Assembly: GCA_949361645.1 (NCBI GenBank)
Contig: OX442417.1
Location: forward strand, 5,376,819-5,440,818
DNA: 64,000 nucleotides
From: Spongilla lacustris
Lineage: Eukaryota; Porifera; Demospongiae; Spongillida; Spongillidae
Direction: 5' to 3'
Under the pieces are notes generated by a model. That model was not told the origin of the DNA. It ran no database searches and saw nothing but the letters and a program-made list of their open reading frames with translations. This document shows positions 26,700 to 39,118 of the stretch, one piece after another. Numbering within the stretch: position 1 is the first letter of the stretch; each line of letters starts with the position of its first letter. Position numbers and translations under genes: made by a program.

Positions 26700-27610
26700 C
26701 ACTTTTACGCGCGTATATTCATGCCGTGTACGAGTATCACATGTACGAGGGGAACGAAACAACTGCTTTCTGTTTTTTGGTGGTGGTATGTGAGGTGCTT
26801 GACTATGCACAGTTGTCTTTGAACAACCTTGTCATGCATGGTGTTGTATCGGGAGAACAGGGAATTGACCTTTGCATGTATAGATTCGGTACTCTCCAAG
26901 TAGACCAAACCCGACATGCATTCTGTTGGCCCATTGCCGGTAATGTATGGTCTTCCCAGGAGGTGTATTTTGATTGGAGGAAATGCTTTCCTGAAACTTT
27001 CCCTAAAGCTGGGTGTGGCAGTAGCTATTGTAAGCAAATTAAAAAAAAACTCATTGAACTGATGTATTTTACCTACTGAGTTGATTGGCATTGTATTCAT
27101 TGATGTAGCTACCATCATACAGTTCATGGCAATGGCCAAATTGTGCCAGTATATTTCTGAACATGGTTGCAGTGGCCATCACATCACTTAGGATGGATGG
27201 AATTTCTCTCTGCATTTTGCTCCGTGTTATAGAAACAGCAGCCTTAATGAGCAAGCCTTCTGTCCACTATGCCAGCTTCCTTTATCTGAGCCATTTTCCC
27301 CTCTCTACTAAGAATGGAGCTTGCCTCCTTACGTAGAAGTGCAGAAGGTTCACCACCAACAATGACATTCCTAATTTTTTATGCATTTCTTGGCAACGCA
27401 CATTGAGTGTCTCTGCACACACAGTTGTGGCTGGTGAATTGGGCATGTGCCTCAATGTCATTGGCTATTGCACTTAACTCTGCCTCCTGTAGGGACTTTG
27501 ACTATGCACTCATCAGGGGGACTGTTGGAGACCACACCATATATACTTCACTTCTTGTAGGTGAACTGGTGCATTATGACCTCCCTGCCACAGTGGACCA
27601 AGATATCAAG
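26700..27610 (-). pseudogene. Decayed ORF, probably from a DNA transposon
   Basis: Minus-strand frames encode AQIKEAGIVDRRLAH, KAAVSITRSKMQREIPSIL, FGHCHELYDGSY, AFPPIKIHLLG and STESIHAKVNSLFSRYNTM with frame changes between them. The EDH...GEQGAESIHA-like pattern resembles the C-terminal part of multicopy transposon proteins of sponges and cnidarians; this is recalled similarity and weak. Function not assigned. Confidence 0.35.
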
Positions 27611-27660
27611 TAATATTATTGAATCAGAAGCTGGCCTGAAGAAAGCCAGATGACCCTGTT

Positions 27661-28002
27661 TATAGTCATCTTGCAGGGTTTGCAAGCGCATTCAGGGTGT
27701 GTGGTGCTACTGGTGGCCTGGGATGACCAGGATCGGTTACAGTAGCTGGTGCAATGACCTGAATATGTTTGATCAGTGTGCTTGGCCAGACAAATGGACT
27801 TCATTCTCCCCCCCCCCCCCCCCCCCCCCCCCCTTTGCTGCATGGTTTTTTGATTTAATATTTCAGCATGCATAATAATATATTTGAACCTTATTTCTTA
27901 CTATGCATCCTTCAGCTTTGTGAGCATACCACTGAAAAGGGACAATGGGCTTTTTAGGGACATCTATAGTCATCTTGCAGGGTTTGCAAACGCATTCAGG
28001 GT
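27661..28002. repeat. Pair of 38-bp direct repeats 304 bp apart
   Basis: TATAGTCATCTTGCAGGGTT followed by TGCAAGCGCATTCAGGGT occurs at 27661-27698 and, with one change, at 27965-28002. A C run (about 27811-27832) lies between. No gene recognised from 27615 to 28906. Confidence 0.8.
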
Positions 28003-28906
28003 TCGTTTACATTTATTGCAAGTGCTTGCTGCAGACTTCCAGCAAGTACCTTGCACTTGTAAGCTGTGTGCGTACATTTACCACGATGATTTATCACCCG
28101 CCTTCCGCAAATCCTGCCGGCAGTGGATAATTATTCACAAATATGCAGCAGCTACTGTACGCGTAAAATTATCGTTCTCACATTGCCAATCAGATAGACT
28201 TGTGGACTTAACTCTTCTCTTTACTTTTTAGTATGTCTGACCTTTTGGTTTTGCGCGCCTTGCCCGCTGTATGTCAAACTTTGGTAGTAGGTTTCTAAAT
28301 GGTGCGCACATAACTATCAAAACGAGCATGCGTATTGCCATGTTGCGTTAGAAAACTGGTGCGCAAATATATGCTCTGTTAGGAAAGTGATAGATTATGT
28401 GGGTGCTACCTTTAGATATGACAAGAGAGTTGTATTGAGCAAGAAACTGTTTTCGAAACGTATATCACAAAACGGGAGCGATAATGAGCTCATTAAACAT
28501 TGCTTAGAATGTGCGATACCGTATATTCTTTTTAGGACCTTTACTTTCCAATCCGAAACATCCGTGCATACTACGCTCCACTTGGTACCCATGATATGGT
28601 GTGCTCAAAAGCCCTACAGGCAAGGAGTTTTGTTCAATCAGCTTTGGTAAAAGGAAATTTGGTTAATAAAAATTTCCGCTTCGCTCTATACCAGTATATA
28701 TGTACATTGACCATTGTGTTTGGTGCTTTGCAAATAGCATGGTAAGTTGGTAACTGTGCACGTGCTTGCTAATACAAAAAATGTACTCAATAAAATTAAT
28801 AGAATATATTCCCTTAAATATTTGTGATACACGAATAGTTTATATGTACAAGGTACAGAATACGTAATACACACAACACTTAAATCACACTACAGTTCAT
28901 TAAATT

Positions 28907-31076
28907 TTAACACCGCTTCCGTGAGAATCGAATGTATTTTTTGTCGAACCGACATTTTGGAAAATTAGTCGGAAAAGATCTGTATGCTTTACAAAGCATA
29001 TTTTCTGATAGGCCAACTCTCGATGAGTCATTTGGTATAAATTTTAGCTTTGTGGCATATATAACAACATACTTGTATTGGATGAGACTTACGCACTTTC
29101 CCGTTTTTTGATGTTCGAGAGCTGATCGGTACACTTTTTTTCTATCGCTTTTCAACAAAATCTGATGACATTTTTGGATTCTCCTAGATACCAAATATAG
29201 AGGCCTAGTGAATAGCATGTTCATAGCTAGCATAGTTTACGTACAAACTGCTCTGTTAGGTACATAAACTCGTTCCCAGACTTACACCTATTATGGTACG
29301 CATGCGTTATTGCAAATTAAACATTTTTCTCAGAAGCCAGCGTGCAACAAGTGCCATGCAGGAACCGACTGCATAAAGTGCTGCATGCGGCATCCACGTA
29401 AGCGTGGTCAACCAAGCAAGACAATAGCTTTATCTAATTCTGAACCATCACCAGATCGGCTGAATGTGTAGCTCAGGCATAACCCAGATTGACACCAGTG
29501 ATGGAAACTCAGGCACACATTTTGAAGGTCAGACTTGGCTGTGGCTTGCTTTCATATGACTGCACATGCCTGTGGCTTGCTGTCATGTGACTACAGTGGC
29601 TTGCTGTCATATGACTGCACGTGGATGTAGCTTGCATGCTGTCATATGACTGCAGATGACTGTAGCTTGCTGTCATATGACTGCACATGCTTGTGGCTTG
29701 CTGTCATGTGACTACACATGGCTGTAGCTTGCTGTCACATGGTTGTGCTTGCTGTCATATGACTGCAGATGACTGTAACTTGCTGTCATATGACTGCACA
29801 TGCCTGTGCATGGCTTGCTGTCATGTGACTACACATGGCTGTAGCGTGCTGTCATATGACTGCACATAACTGTAGCTTGTTGTCATATGACTACACATGC
29901 ATGGCTTGCTGTCATATGACTGCACTTGCCTGTGGCTTGCTGTCATGTGACTACACATGGCTGTAGCTTGCTGTCACATGGTTGTGCTTGCTGTCATATG
30001 ACTGCATATGGCTGTGGCTTGCTGTCATATGACTGCACATGGCTGTGGCTTGCTTTTATATGACTGCACATGGCTGTGGCTTGCTGTTAATGACTGCACA
30101 TGACTGTGGCTTGCTGTCATGTGACTACACATGGCTGTAGCTTGCTGTCATATGACTGCACATGACTGTGGCTTGCTGTCATATGACTACACATGACCAA
30201 GCACATGGCCATGGCTTGCTGTTTTGCCAGTAATATTCAGAGTCATTTGACAGCAAGCCATATGTTTGCCTGGCTGAGCTGCAGTTGCAGAAAGCTATTA
30301 AAGTTCCACTGCCAGTGTTTACCAAAGCATTGGCAGGAAATCTGCATGAGGCTAAAGCATCAAAGGGATGAAGGGAGCTCTGGAAGGCAAAAGAAGGCAA
30401 GGATAAGCTTTGAGCATTTGGATATGGATAAGGATATCTATCTCCAAGTGGAACTGGAGGTATATCTCTGCAGCCACCACTACGTCAAAAATACGGGAAA
30501 TAAAGCCAGAGCGAGTAACAGACAGAGCACATGCAAGCAGCTTCTGTTTAGTAGCAGTTATGACATATATGTTCTGATGTGTAGTATGAACGCTACTATA
30601 TATGACTGTATGCAAATGGAAAATAGCGCACGCGTAGACTTATATACCAGCCAAAGTTCGACACTACGCAGCACACTCGCGGAATAATACATCGGTCTAG
30701 GAACGCGGCCACAAAGATCGACATAACAAAAAGTGCTTGTTTCAACGCTCGCATACAGTTAGACGGTCTAAATGTGTACAAAACCGACGCATCTTACAAA
30801 GGTAAGTATATTTGGACTGTTTTCGATGTTAGAAAAGGCTTCAGAAAAAAGTGTACTTTTATTTGTGAAGCGTCTAACCGTTTGACTAAAAACAAATACA
30901 GGTTACAACAAGAAGTACATAGGACGCTAGAAATAGCGCAAACCCTCATGCAGAGAGTTGTACTACTATGTTCTTATGCTTTTGTGGCTAAAAAAGGTCG
31001 TCCGACTAATTTTCTAAAACTTGAGTTCGACCAAACAGCCCAAAAAAACATTCGATTCTCACGGAACCGGTGTTAA
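28907..31076. mobile_element. 2.2-kb element with long diverged inverted ends
   Basis: The ends are inverted: TTAACACCGCTTCCGTGAGA at 28907 against the reverse complement of the end at 31076 (TTAACACCGGTTCCGTGAGA), with 27 of 28 outer bases matching. Homology continues inward for about 250-300 bases in diverged form (AAAATTAGTCGG, GTACACTTTTTTTCT). No clear target duplication flanks it. The inside holds a 31-bp minisatellite and no recognisable transposase. Confidence 0.65.
29525..30200. repeat. Minisatellite, unit about 31 bp
   Basis: Roughly twenty imperfect units of GGCTTGCTGTCATATGACTG followed by CACATGGCTGT, each with the palindrome CATATG or its variant CATGTG. Lies inside the inverted-end element at 28907-31076. 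Confidence 0.9.
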
Positions 31077-31147
31077 GATACTTGGGGACCGTTTTCGAGA
31101 AAATGGCTCTTCGTAAAAAAAACCCTTATAAAATTGCTATCTAATTA

Positions 31148-31857
31148 AATTTAAATCGTAATAACTTACGAACGGTTAAGGCTATCAACTTCCTATTGTC
31201 AATACTGTAACCACACCATTTCTCTACGATACAATCAATTTTGGGGTCTTGCACTTGCTCTGTGCCAGTATTGCAACGTCCGATGCTCCACAGGGTTCAA
31301 ACCCAACATAACTTTCTGTACGAGTAATGAAATCGTTTCAAATTCGGTTTGTGGGTAGAGAGGTCCTATACCTGTCGATTTGTTCTGTTCGTTGATTTTT
31401 ATGCCATCCGATATGGAGATACAGTTGAGCAAACTACGTGCACATTTTCGCGCTCGATTCGCGCCATGCAATGATTTGGGCAAATTGTGTTCCGCTCAAG
31501 CGTTCCACTCAATGTATGGGGAGGTGGGGATTATAACACTGGCGCGAATCAAGCGGGAAAACGTGCCCGACTGTATCTCCGTAACTGATGGTATAACAAT
31601 TAACGAACAGAACCAATAGATAGGTATACATGTAGGACCTCTCCACTTACAAACCTAATTTGAAGCGATTTCATTACTCCTATAGAAAGTTACGTTGAGT
31701 TTGAACCCGGTGGGGTATCGGACGTTGCAATTAGGGCACGGAGCAAGTGCAAGCTTGACCCCCAAAGTATTGTACCATATAGAAATGGTGTAGTATGAAG
31801 TGTTGAAAATAGGAAGTCGATAGCCTTAACCGTTCGGAAGTTATTACGATTCAAATG
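31148..31857. repeat. 0.7-kb imperfect palindrome
   Basis: The left arm, from CGTAATAACTTACGAACGGT, and the right arm, ending CCGTTCGGAAGTTATTACG, are reverse complements in diverged form over about 350 bases each; the centre is near 31500. The arms include TGGCGCGAATCAAGCGGGAA and its partner. It is related to the single-arm copies at 16920-17200 and 35870-36095. Confidence 0.75.
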
Positions 31858-31860
31858 CAA

Positions 31861-32074
31861 AGGTATACGTGTAGGACCTCTCCACTTACAAACCTCTATA
31901 GAAAGTTATGTTGAGTTTGAACCCGGTGGGGTATCGGACGTTGCAATTAGGGCACGGAGCAAGTGCAAGACCCCCAAAGTATTGTACCATATAGAAATGG
32001 TGTAGTATGAAGTGTTGAAAATAGGAAGTCGATAGCCTTAACCGTTCGGAAGTTATTACGATTCAAATGCAAAG
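31861..32074. repeat. Tandem extra copy of the palindrome's right arm
   Basis: Nearly identical to 31621-31860 (shared GGGGTATCGGACGTTGCAAT and GTAGTATGAAGTGTTGAAAA) but lacks a short piece after AAACCT. Much more similar to the neighbouring arm than the two arms are to each other, so it arose later. Confidence 0.85.
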
Positions 32075-32095
32075 CAATTAATAATCATAAAAGAT

Positions 32096-32750
32096 GGGCT
32101 GCATCTTGGGTATCAGTCATTCCCTCTGAGGACCTAGACCTTCATCTTCAGCCTTCAGAGTTCCAGGTGGCCATCAAGTGGTGGCTGGGCCTAGACACCT
32201 CATGTGGCTCAATTTGTCCCCTGTGTCCTGGGAGAGTACTTGATCCCCTTGGCCATCATGCACTCACTTGCAAGCGTTGTGGAGATGCATCGACCCGCCA
32301 CAATAAACTACGTGACACCCTTGCTGAGACCTGTCGCAGGGCCCACCTGAGTGTTAAGGTGGAGGCAGGAAGTAACCTCACCAAAGACTCGCCCTGCAGA
32401 CATCCTCGTACCCAACTGGTCTTTGGATAAGCCGGCAACCTTCGACTTGTCTGTGACATCACCGCTTAATTCCAATGTTTTACTTGAAGCGGGACTAGCA
32501 GCAGGTCAGGCTGCCAGAGCTACCGAGCAGACGATGAAAATGATACCAAATGCAAAGAGCTAGGGTGGGTTTGCATCCCCATGGTGGTTGAGGCATATGG
32601 TGCTTGGGGAACAGAAGCAATGGAGTCATTTTCACTTCTGGCCTCTCGCCTTGCTAAGGCTGAGGTCCTAGCTGCCTTACATGGCAGGCTGAACCTCAAC
32701 TTAGTATGAACCAATGCCACAGCCATCCTCTCCCAGATGCTTTGTCCCTG
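32096..32750 (+). pseudogene. Retrotransposon C-terminal fragment
   Basis: Encodes WWLGLDTSCGSICPLCPG, LDPLGHHALTCKRCGD, a CxxC...HH...CxxC cluster, TRHNKLRDTLAETCRRAHLS, then in other frames ADILVPNWSLDKPATFDL and GWVCIPMVVEAYGAWGTEA. Two or more frameshifts. This is the best-preserved C-terminal piece of the non-LTR-type family in the window. Confidence 0.75.
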
Positions 32751-33297
32751 ACTAGCAGCAATAGTAGGGTTCATTTATTTATCTTATTGCTGTATTATTT
32801 ATGTAAACCATTTACACTTTGTAATTTACAGTGTGAACCTCTGAACTGTGAACACCTCGATAATCAGTACTTCTAAGGTGGGTCCCGACAGATCTGACTG
32901 CTGATCATTCAACTTCAACCCTCCCACATTTACCATCCCTTCCATATACATGTACCTTGAGGTATGCCTGGACTGTGTTGTACACATGCAATTGGCCTTT
33001 TCATGGCAGGTGAGGGATGGCTGGGTGGAAATACGTCTGCTTGGCATTGATCACCATTCTGACATCTCTATTTGAAGCACACCACCAAGAAAAGATATAA
33101 GTGTTGCAGTGTGCAAAGAGTGTCCCACACATTACTATGTATTCATGGAGTAAATAATTTTTGTCCATTTGTTTTTCTATGGTAGCAGGGGAAAGAATAA
33201 TGAACTATAAGACCACTAGGTGTGCAGATGTGGTTTAGCTAGTACTTTAACAATAACAAGTAAATTTAGATTGAGTGCAAACTAAATACCATTTAAT

Positions 33298-33380
33298 ATA
33301 CATGTAAATTGAAGACAAAGCAGCACCATATTTGAAGCAACCCTTTAAAGTTTAAAGCATGTCCATTATATCCAAACATA
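33298..33380. repeat. 83-bp sequence, source copy
   Basis: Identical to 33927-34009. It begins ATACATGTAAATTGAAGACA and ends CCAAACATA. Confidence 0.9.
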
Positions 33381-33674
33381 CCGAGCAATGTGGTGTGCAC
33401 CTGGCATGCATACTAGTATGGTCCTGCCATCAACATTGTCTCCATGTACTTGACTTCAGTATCATACACATAGCCTTTCTGGCATGCAACAAGTACTTTC
33501 ATGGCTCTAGGAGCAAAATGTGCACAGGGATGAATCTGAGCAGTTTTCAATAATGATATAGGGAATGTTTTATATCTTGTGAAGATGTGTAATCATTAAT
33601 TGAGTAAAAAGTAGGAAACAAGGAATAAAGGTAGTCGCCTATACACATATATTTATTTTAATTAAAATTAATAT

Positions 33675-33926
33675 TTATATCTCAGAAGAGAGGAACCATA
33701 AGGCCAATGGCTTCAAATGTGCAGAAATGGGTTGGGTATGCATCCCAATAGCTGTGGAGACCTGTGGGTGTTGGGGCACTGAAGCAAAGTGGGCACTATC
33801 ACAGCTAGCCTCTCGCTTGGCCACACGTCAGAACTGCCCAAAGTCTGCATCTGTCACAGCCCTATATCAGAGGTTGAGCATGACCCTTGTAAGGGCAAAT
33901 GTGAGGGCTCTTCTTTCAAGGGCCAT
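33675..33926 (+). pseudogene. Retrotransposon C-terminal fragment
   Basis: Encodes GWVCIPIAVETCGCWGTEAK, LASRLATRQNCPKSASV and LVRANVRALLSRAI, continuing where the 32.7-kb fragment's motif would lie. Interrupted at 33926 by an 83-bp insertion. Confidence 0.65.
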
Positions 33927-34021
33927 ATACATGTAAATTGAAGACAAAGCAGCACCATATTTGAAGCAACCCTTTAAAGTTTAAAGCATGTCCATTATAT
34001 CCAAACATATTCAAGGGCCAT
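33915..34021. repeat. 83-bp templated insertion with 12-bp target duplication
   Basis: TTCAAGGGCCAT occurs at 33915-33926 and again at 34010-34021. Between them lie 83 bases identical to 33298-33380. It therefore looks like an insertion of a copied neighbouring sequence at a staggered break within the retrotransposon fragment. Confidence 0.85.
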
Positions 34022-35869
34022 CTCAGACGCAGGCTACGGATATATTATTTAGTCTAGGTGTTAGGTAATTTAACGTTATGTGCTTGTTTATCTGTATTTT
34101 AGATATACATGTATATTGTATAATCCCTTGTATCTTGTAGAAGTGCATTCCGTATATATCAAAATTAATCATCATATGTAGTTGCACACATGTTGAGCAT
34201 TATATAAATCAGCAGCTTGTTACCTACACATGAACGTATTTATTAGTTAACTCTGCGAGTACCTAGAGGGTAGCTTAACTCAAAATGGCGGCATTACGTT
34301 GGTGCTGTCGTATTATATGGCTATCAGTGTGAATTGTAGATACATAAAAAAAATTGCGGTGGAGCAGCCAAACTCAACAGAATCCATACAGTGACTGTGG
34401 GGGACACATGCAGATCATGCATCCTTGGAACTGAAAATTGTGGTGTGCTGAAGTATGCATGACTGACGATGATGAGACTGACTTTTTATGTGACACATGC
34501 GATGTGTACCTACATCCCAAATGTATGTATATATATGCTCTCATTGCTGCGTATGTGAAAAATGTAACAAACGCATGTACATTTTAGAATAAATAAATTC
34601 TACAGATAAAGATTAGTGAGTGCAATCGTCAATTGACCCGTACTATATATTGGCTTCATCGATCATCCGCGGCTTGTGCATGTATGCCCGTGCTCGTGCG
34701 AATTCATCGACTGTCAAAGCCCGACCCCTTAGATACATGTAGGGAGGATTTGACAGCATACCGTTAGTATAAATAGTTTGATATGCATGACGCGATGTCA
34801 ATCCCCGACCCGCCTTGCCCGTATAAGCTTGCGGAGGAATATATACCGGCCTTATATGCTTGCGGAGGTGCATACTACAATTGCTATATATATATATATA
34901 TGACGTACAGGTAACGATACATTTTTATAACACCGCTAATTTTGACCTTATATAGTTGGCGTGAAAAATTGTGGCTAATTTTCGCGACGCCAAACGTTTT
35001 TTTTAAATATTATAAATTTACTGAAGAAGGTCTTAAACTTGTTAACATTCACGTACTGTACAGTCAGCTGCAGACTACCAAGTAATCTTCCTCATAGCAC
35101 AGCACAGTTTTTCAGGAGAGATAACAGCTGTTCTTCAAAGGTAACTCAGCGTAACTTAAGCACCATACGCAGCATGCACAGACATGTGGGGCCTGTTAAC
35201 ACAGAGGACAACTTATTGTGGCCATGCAAACGGCCCTGTGCATGAGTACCGTCGAACACCCTCCCTCGCATTTTATCATTATTCATTTACAACCCCCACC
35301 TCCCCTCCTCCATTCATTGATTTTGTGTTTTGTTGGTTTTTAAAGGTGTTCGTAGCGTTTTAACTTTGGAGGTAAGCTATTCTTTGGTGCATACTTGTAT
35401 AACTAAGAAAAAATACTAAAATTGTAACCGGCACAACAGTATCAAACTTCGATCTTTAAAGTTAGGTTGATCTCGATCTGCCAATTGCCGGCGCCATGAA
35501 GGTTTAAGACAATGTAGGAAGTTTAGCACCTTCAAGTTTAGCGGCGTGGGATAATGCACAAAACCCGCGCGCTAGGTTATGCTGGCTTTAATTAGTAGCA
35601 TTTAGTCGATACGCGATATGATCTCCAGTTGTCTGTGGTTGCTATGATATGCTGCTGCCTAGCTGTTGGCTTCCCTCACTGCCGCGTTGTGTTTGACAAA
35701 GCTCCACCCTTTTTACTCCCTCTTCGGAGAATATCTTTTGCTTATCACACACAATCTTGCAGGATCTTTAATTTAGCGGGACCTTTGGCAAAGCGAAATA
35801 CACATAACGTCTCTACCGTTGATTAGTTCACCATGCAATCATATTGTACTCGCTCGATTATTTGGGCAA
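34022..35869. other. No gene recognised
   Basis: Intergenic; an (AT)n tract at about 34886-34901. From 35340 it shows weak collinear similarity to the DNA upstream of the first GTPase (GATCTGCC...GCCGGC, GGAAGTTTAGCACCTTC), fitting duplication of the gene with its upstream region. Confidence 0.5.
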
Positions 35870-36095
35870 ATCGGGAAAATGTTTGTTCACCCCATAACTA
35901 TAAAACCGAATCTCAGTGAAGCAATCTGATTAGGCCTGCTTAATGCTACAACGGGTTTGCCCCGTGAGGTATTGGTGGTTGCAATACTGTGCATGGAATG
36001 GAGCGGTTATAGTGCAAGACCCTGATATGTATTTTACCGGCGTAGGGAAATGATACACTATGAAGTATAGGATGTTGATAGCTAACATTTAGCAA
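35870..36095. repeat. Diverged member of the dispersed repeat family
   Basis: Words such as TTGCAATACTGTGCATGGAA, GTGCAAGACCC and ACACTATGAAGTATAGGATG align with 31700-31830. It sits directly upstream of the second GTPase gene, as 31.6-kb-like sequence does elsewhere without a gene. Confidence 0.5.
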
Positions 36096-36246
36096 TTCAA
36101 TTTTTTAATATTATAATGTATGGGGACATTTTTGTTTGAATTCCGATTTATTTAATGCATTAAAATTATTATTTCAATACTTCTGTGCATAATCTAGCAG
36201 TTTATTTAATTTCATCTCCACTTCGTTCCACTCTGAAGTACATGGC

Positions 36247-37200
36247 ATGGCAGCTTTTCAAGAAAGAGAAAAACTCTATTACACTATAGTTCTTTTGGGA
36301 AAATCTGGTCAGGGGAAAAGCACAACAGGAAATAAGTTGCTAAGAATTGACGGCACGAGCATAATTAAAGAGTGGAAGTGTGACTCTGATTCGCACTTCC
36401 TGAAGAAGACAGATGTTTCGACAGGGGGAGAGTTGTCATTTAAGACTGGAGATGGTCACTACAGCGTTACCAATCAAGGACAGATGTTATCAAATGAAGA
36501 TACTTGCGTTCGCGTGCTTGACATAAAAGGCCTTGGAGCTGCTCATGCTGAAAAACATCTTACAGCAGAGCAGGTTAATGCAGGAATCATTGAGTATTTG
36601 TTTGACGCACAGGGCAAACTTGATGTAGTATTCGACAGGATAATCTATTTCTTGCCATTCAGAGGGAACCAAAAGCGAATAGATGCTTATTTTCAAGATG
36701 AGATACGCCTTCTAGTCAACTATTTTGGTGATGCAATATTTCAAAGAATGGTCATAGCAGCTACACAAGAAGAGGAATATCAGGGGTATGAATTTACTTC
36801 CACCATGAAAGATCAATTGCATGAAAAGGTTAAATCGGTGTTACAAGCAGTGAAATCTGACATTCCTTGTCCTCCGATCATCTATATTCCTCTCTGTATT
36901 TCACCAAAAGAATTGTTGCATCGCGTAAAAAACAGAAGTGATAGAGGTTTCATGCCAAGAGCAGTAGAGTCTCTTTCTCGTAAAATGTGTACCAAGTGTT
37001 GCGGTTCTGCCGATAGTCAATACTGCCACAGAGCGATGGTTTATCCTTCTGATCTGGCAAGTGGACTTGCCTACGTTTATGAGAAGATTACAGAAGTGTT
37101 TTTCTACACGGACAAGATTTGTGTGGACTGTCGGATGCCATTTGGGGCCCTAGGATGCACTCCAGTTGAAGTAGGCAACGGCGTCTCTCACAACTGTTGA
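36247..37200 (+). CDS. AIG1/GIMAP-like GTPase with Cys-rich C-terminus (paralogue 2)
   Basis: Complete 317-residue single-exon frame, paralogous to 13255-14202 over its whole length. P-loop GKSGQGKS at residues 18-25 followed by TTGNKLL; G3-like DIKGLG; VIAATQEEEY in the G4 region. The Cys pattern is retained: Cys248, Cys251, Cys252, Cys260, His261, then ICVDCR and GCT near the C-terminus. Conservation of every Cys and His between paralogues argues for a structural, probably metal-binding, role; this is inference. It is likely cytosolic, since no signal or membrane segment is seen. The Met at 36247 is in the context ATGGCATGGCAGC; an in-frame Met two codons upstream is not present. A splice acceptor-like CTAGCAG at about 36194-36200 could end a 5' UTR intron. 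Confidence 0.82.
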   Translation: MAAFQEREKLYYTIVLLGKSGQGKSTTGNKLLRIDGTSIIKEWKCDSDSHFLKKTDVSTGGELSFKTGDGHYSVTNQGQMLSNEDTCVRVLDIKGLGAAHAEKHLTAEQVNAGIIEYLFDAQGKLDVVFDRIIYFLPFRGNQKRIDAYFQDEIRLLVNYFGDAIFQRMVIAATQEEEYQGYEFTSTMKDQLHEKVKSVLQAVKSDIPCPPIIYIPLCISPKELLHRVKNRSDRGFMPRAVESLSRKMCTKCCGSADSQYCHRAMVYPSDLASGLAYVYEKITEVFFYTDKICVDCRMPFGALGCTPVEVGNGVSHNC

Positions 37201-37246
37201 GAATTTATTTGTATGTAACGAAATATGCAAAATTTACTTTATTTAA

Positions 37247-37252
37247 AATAAA
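37247..37252 (+). promoter_or_regulatory. Poly(A) signal of GTPase paralogue 2
   Basis: AATAAA 47 bases after the stop codon at 37200, a normal distance for a short 3' UTR. Confidence 0.55.
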
Positions 37253-39118
37253 TAATTTGAATTTCGACTGAATACTTTCCATTGCATAATCAATGCATGC
37301 ATGGGTTTAACGGATTCGGAAAGATATACATGCATGGAATCATCCCCAGAATATAAAGTTGAGAACACTGATCCTATTACTGAGTACTCTGGTCCCCAAT
37401 CCTGCTGTGGATTCGAATGCTTTCTCCTACAACAACGGTAAGGCCACACCAAACTAACCTTTAATTTCTGGTCCTTCCCATTATATTGCGGATTCAATTT
37501 CACCTGCACAATTAAGTGACCTGTCTTTTTTTTTTTTTGTTTTCTCACTCCCTGGCAAGCACTGGCTATACGTATTAGCAAAGGCGGAGCATCGATCACC
37601 CACTGTTGACACCTACAATGTAAAGCAAAGGCTAATATACGTATTGGAGTATCGATCACCTACTGAAGGGGGGAAGGGGGGGGGGGGGGGGGGGACAATT
37701 TCTGCGGAAGGGGGATAATATCTGACAAATTTGGAATGGAACCAAAGCAAGCCCGGAATGGAATTGGACTTAATATAAAACCCCACCCATATCCGTAGAG
37801 AAAGGCGTCGCCCATTACGTTATGTCGTTATAACGCCAATATCCAGGAAAAAATTGCTGTCGCAATATAAAGGGACGCGACAATGATCGGTGTTATACGG
37901 CGACGTTTATACGACGTGCGACTGATAAGCTTAACACGTACATTTAAAATACCAGAGATAGTACTCAACTAAATTAAGGCTGGGTACATTCATTTTACGC
38001 GCACGCCGCGTATAGCGCCTTGGAAACATAATTTTAGCGAAGCGCGCGCTAGAATCCTGTACCGTACCGTACCGCCATTTCTAGATCGAGTCTAATACGT
38101 CTATATATTATTAGAGTATCCAGAGCTAGTTAAAGTCTGCGCTTGAGGCCAGGTGAATCTTTATACCGATTGAGTAAGCTTCCCGAAGGTACGTTCATCT
38201 CCACGAAGCGATCTGCATACTACCGGGCCTAGCCATACCAGACAACCTTATTCAGGATCTATTGTACAGACTACAGAAACTTTGAACGACTACTACCCGA
38301 ACATGGGAAGGAAATCACATACTTCGACAAAATAAGGTGATTACTAGTCTTGCGTGTGGGCGGTAGGCATTTTGTTTAAGCGGGTGATCGAAGTGGCACT
38401 TTAAAAACACAACTGCAATACACATACCTGTTTCTTTGATGTATTAGCCAGCAAATAGGCATATAGAAACTAAGAAAGCCATAATTTATCGTGTGTATAT
38501 TTCCCGTGGTTACTTTTTACAATAAACTTTCCTTTGTTACGAGGGCGCCAGGTGTGTAGCGCGTGTGTCTTCTACAAACTGGTTATCACTCCTACACACA
38601 AGCACAGTCACAGTACTCCCACCTAATTGCCCCTAGTTCTATAATTCTTGCACTGGTACTTCTACAACACACACACACACACATGTATCACAGGTAACAC
38701 GGGAAGTACATGCCCATTGCATGTAGGCATTAAAATGAAAGGCACAACAAAGTGTAAATACAGTAGGATATAACATGACAGTAATACATTGGGGTCTCCC
38801 AGTATTTATGTGAAATGGTGGGCTACATATAGACCATGCATGAATCTACCACTTTGCTATTTTATATATACTCAATTCAAACAGATCTCATCATAACACA
38901 ATGGCCTTGCACAGCTTTGTTTCAACAGTACACGTGATAGAATCCATTGTATTAAAAACAATTTCCTCTATTGTGACATTTTTATGCTTCTTACATGATG
39001 CCTCATCACTAGGCTTTGCATGCAAGTATGGAAGGAGTGGAAAGAATGGCATCAACGCTGCATTCTTTATCACCAGCAATCTGCTCCTGTGCTGCCACAC
39101 ACTGAACCTTCTGAAGTG
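37253..39118. other. No gene recognised
   Basis: Intergenic with a G run at about 37671-37693 and a short (CA)n at about 38669-38683. An open frame ending at 39119 (from 38901) has no recognisable domain. Confidence 0.55.

Noticed and set aside
26645..27079. 144-codon open frame on the plus strand
   Set aside because: It is antisense to a minus-strand frame set that better resembles transposon protein sequence; no motif on the plus strand.
29525..30200. Regularly spaced repeats considered as a CRISPR array
   Set aside because: Units are contiguous and imperfect with no unique spacers; this is a minisatellite in a eukaryotic genome.
31288..31298. GGTTCAAACCC resembling a tRNA or SINE B box
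   Set aside because: Lies inside the large palindrome with no matching A box or cloverleaf.
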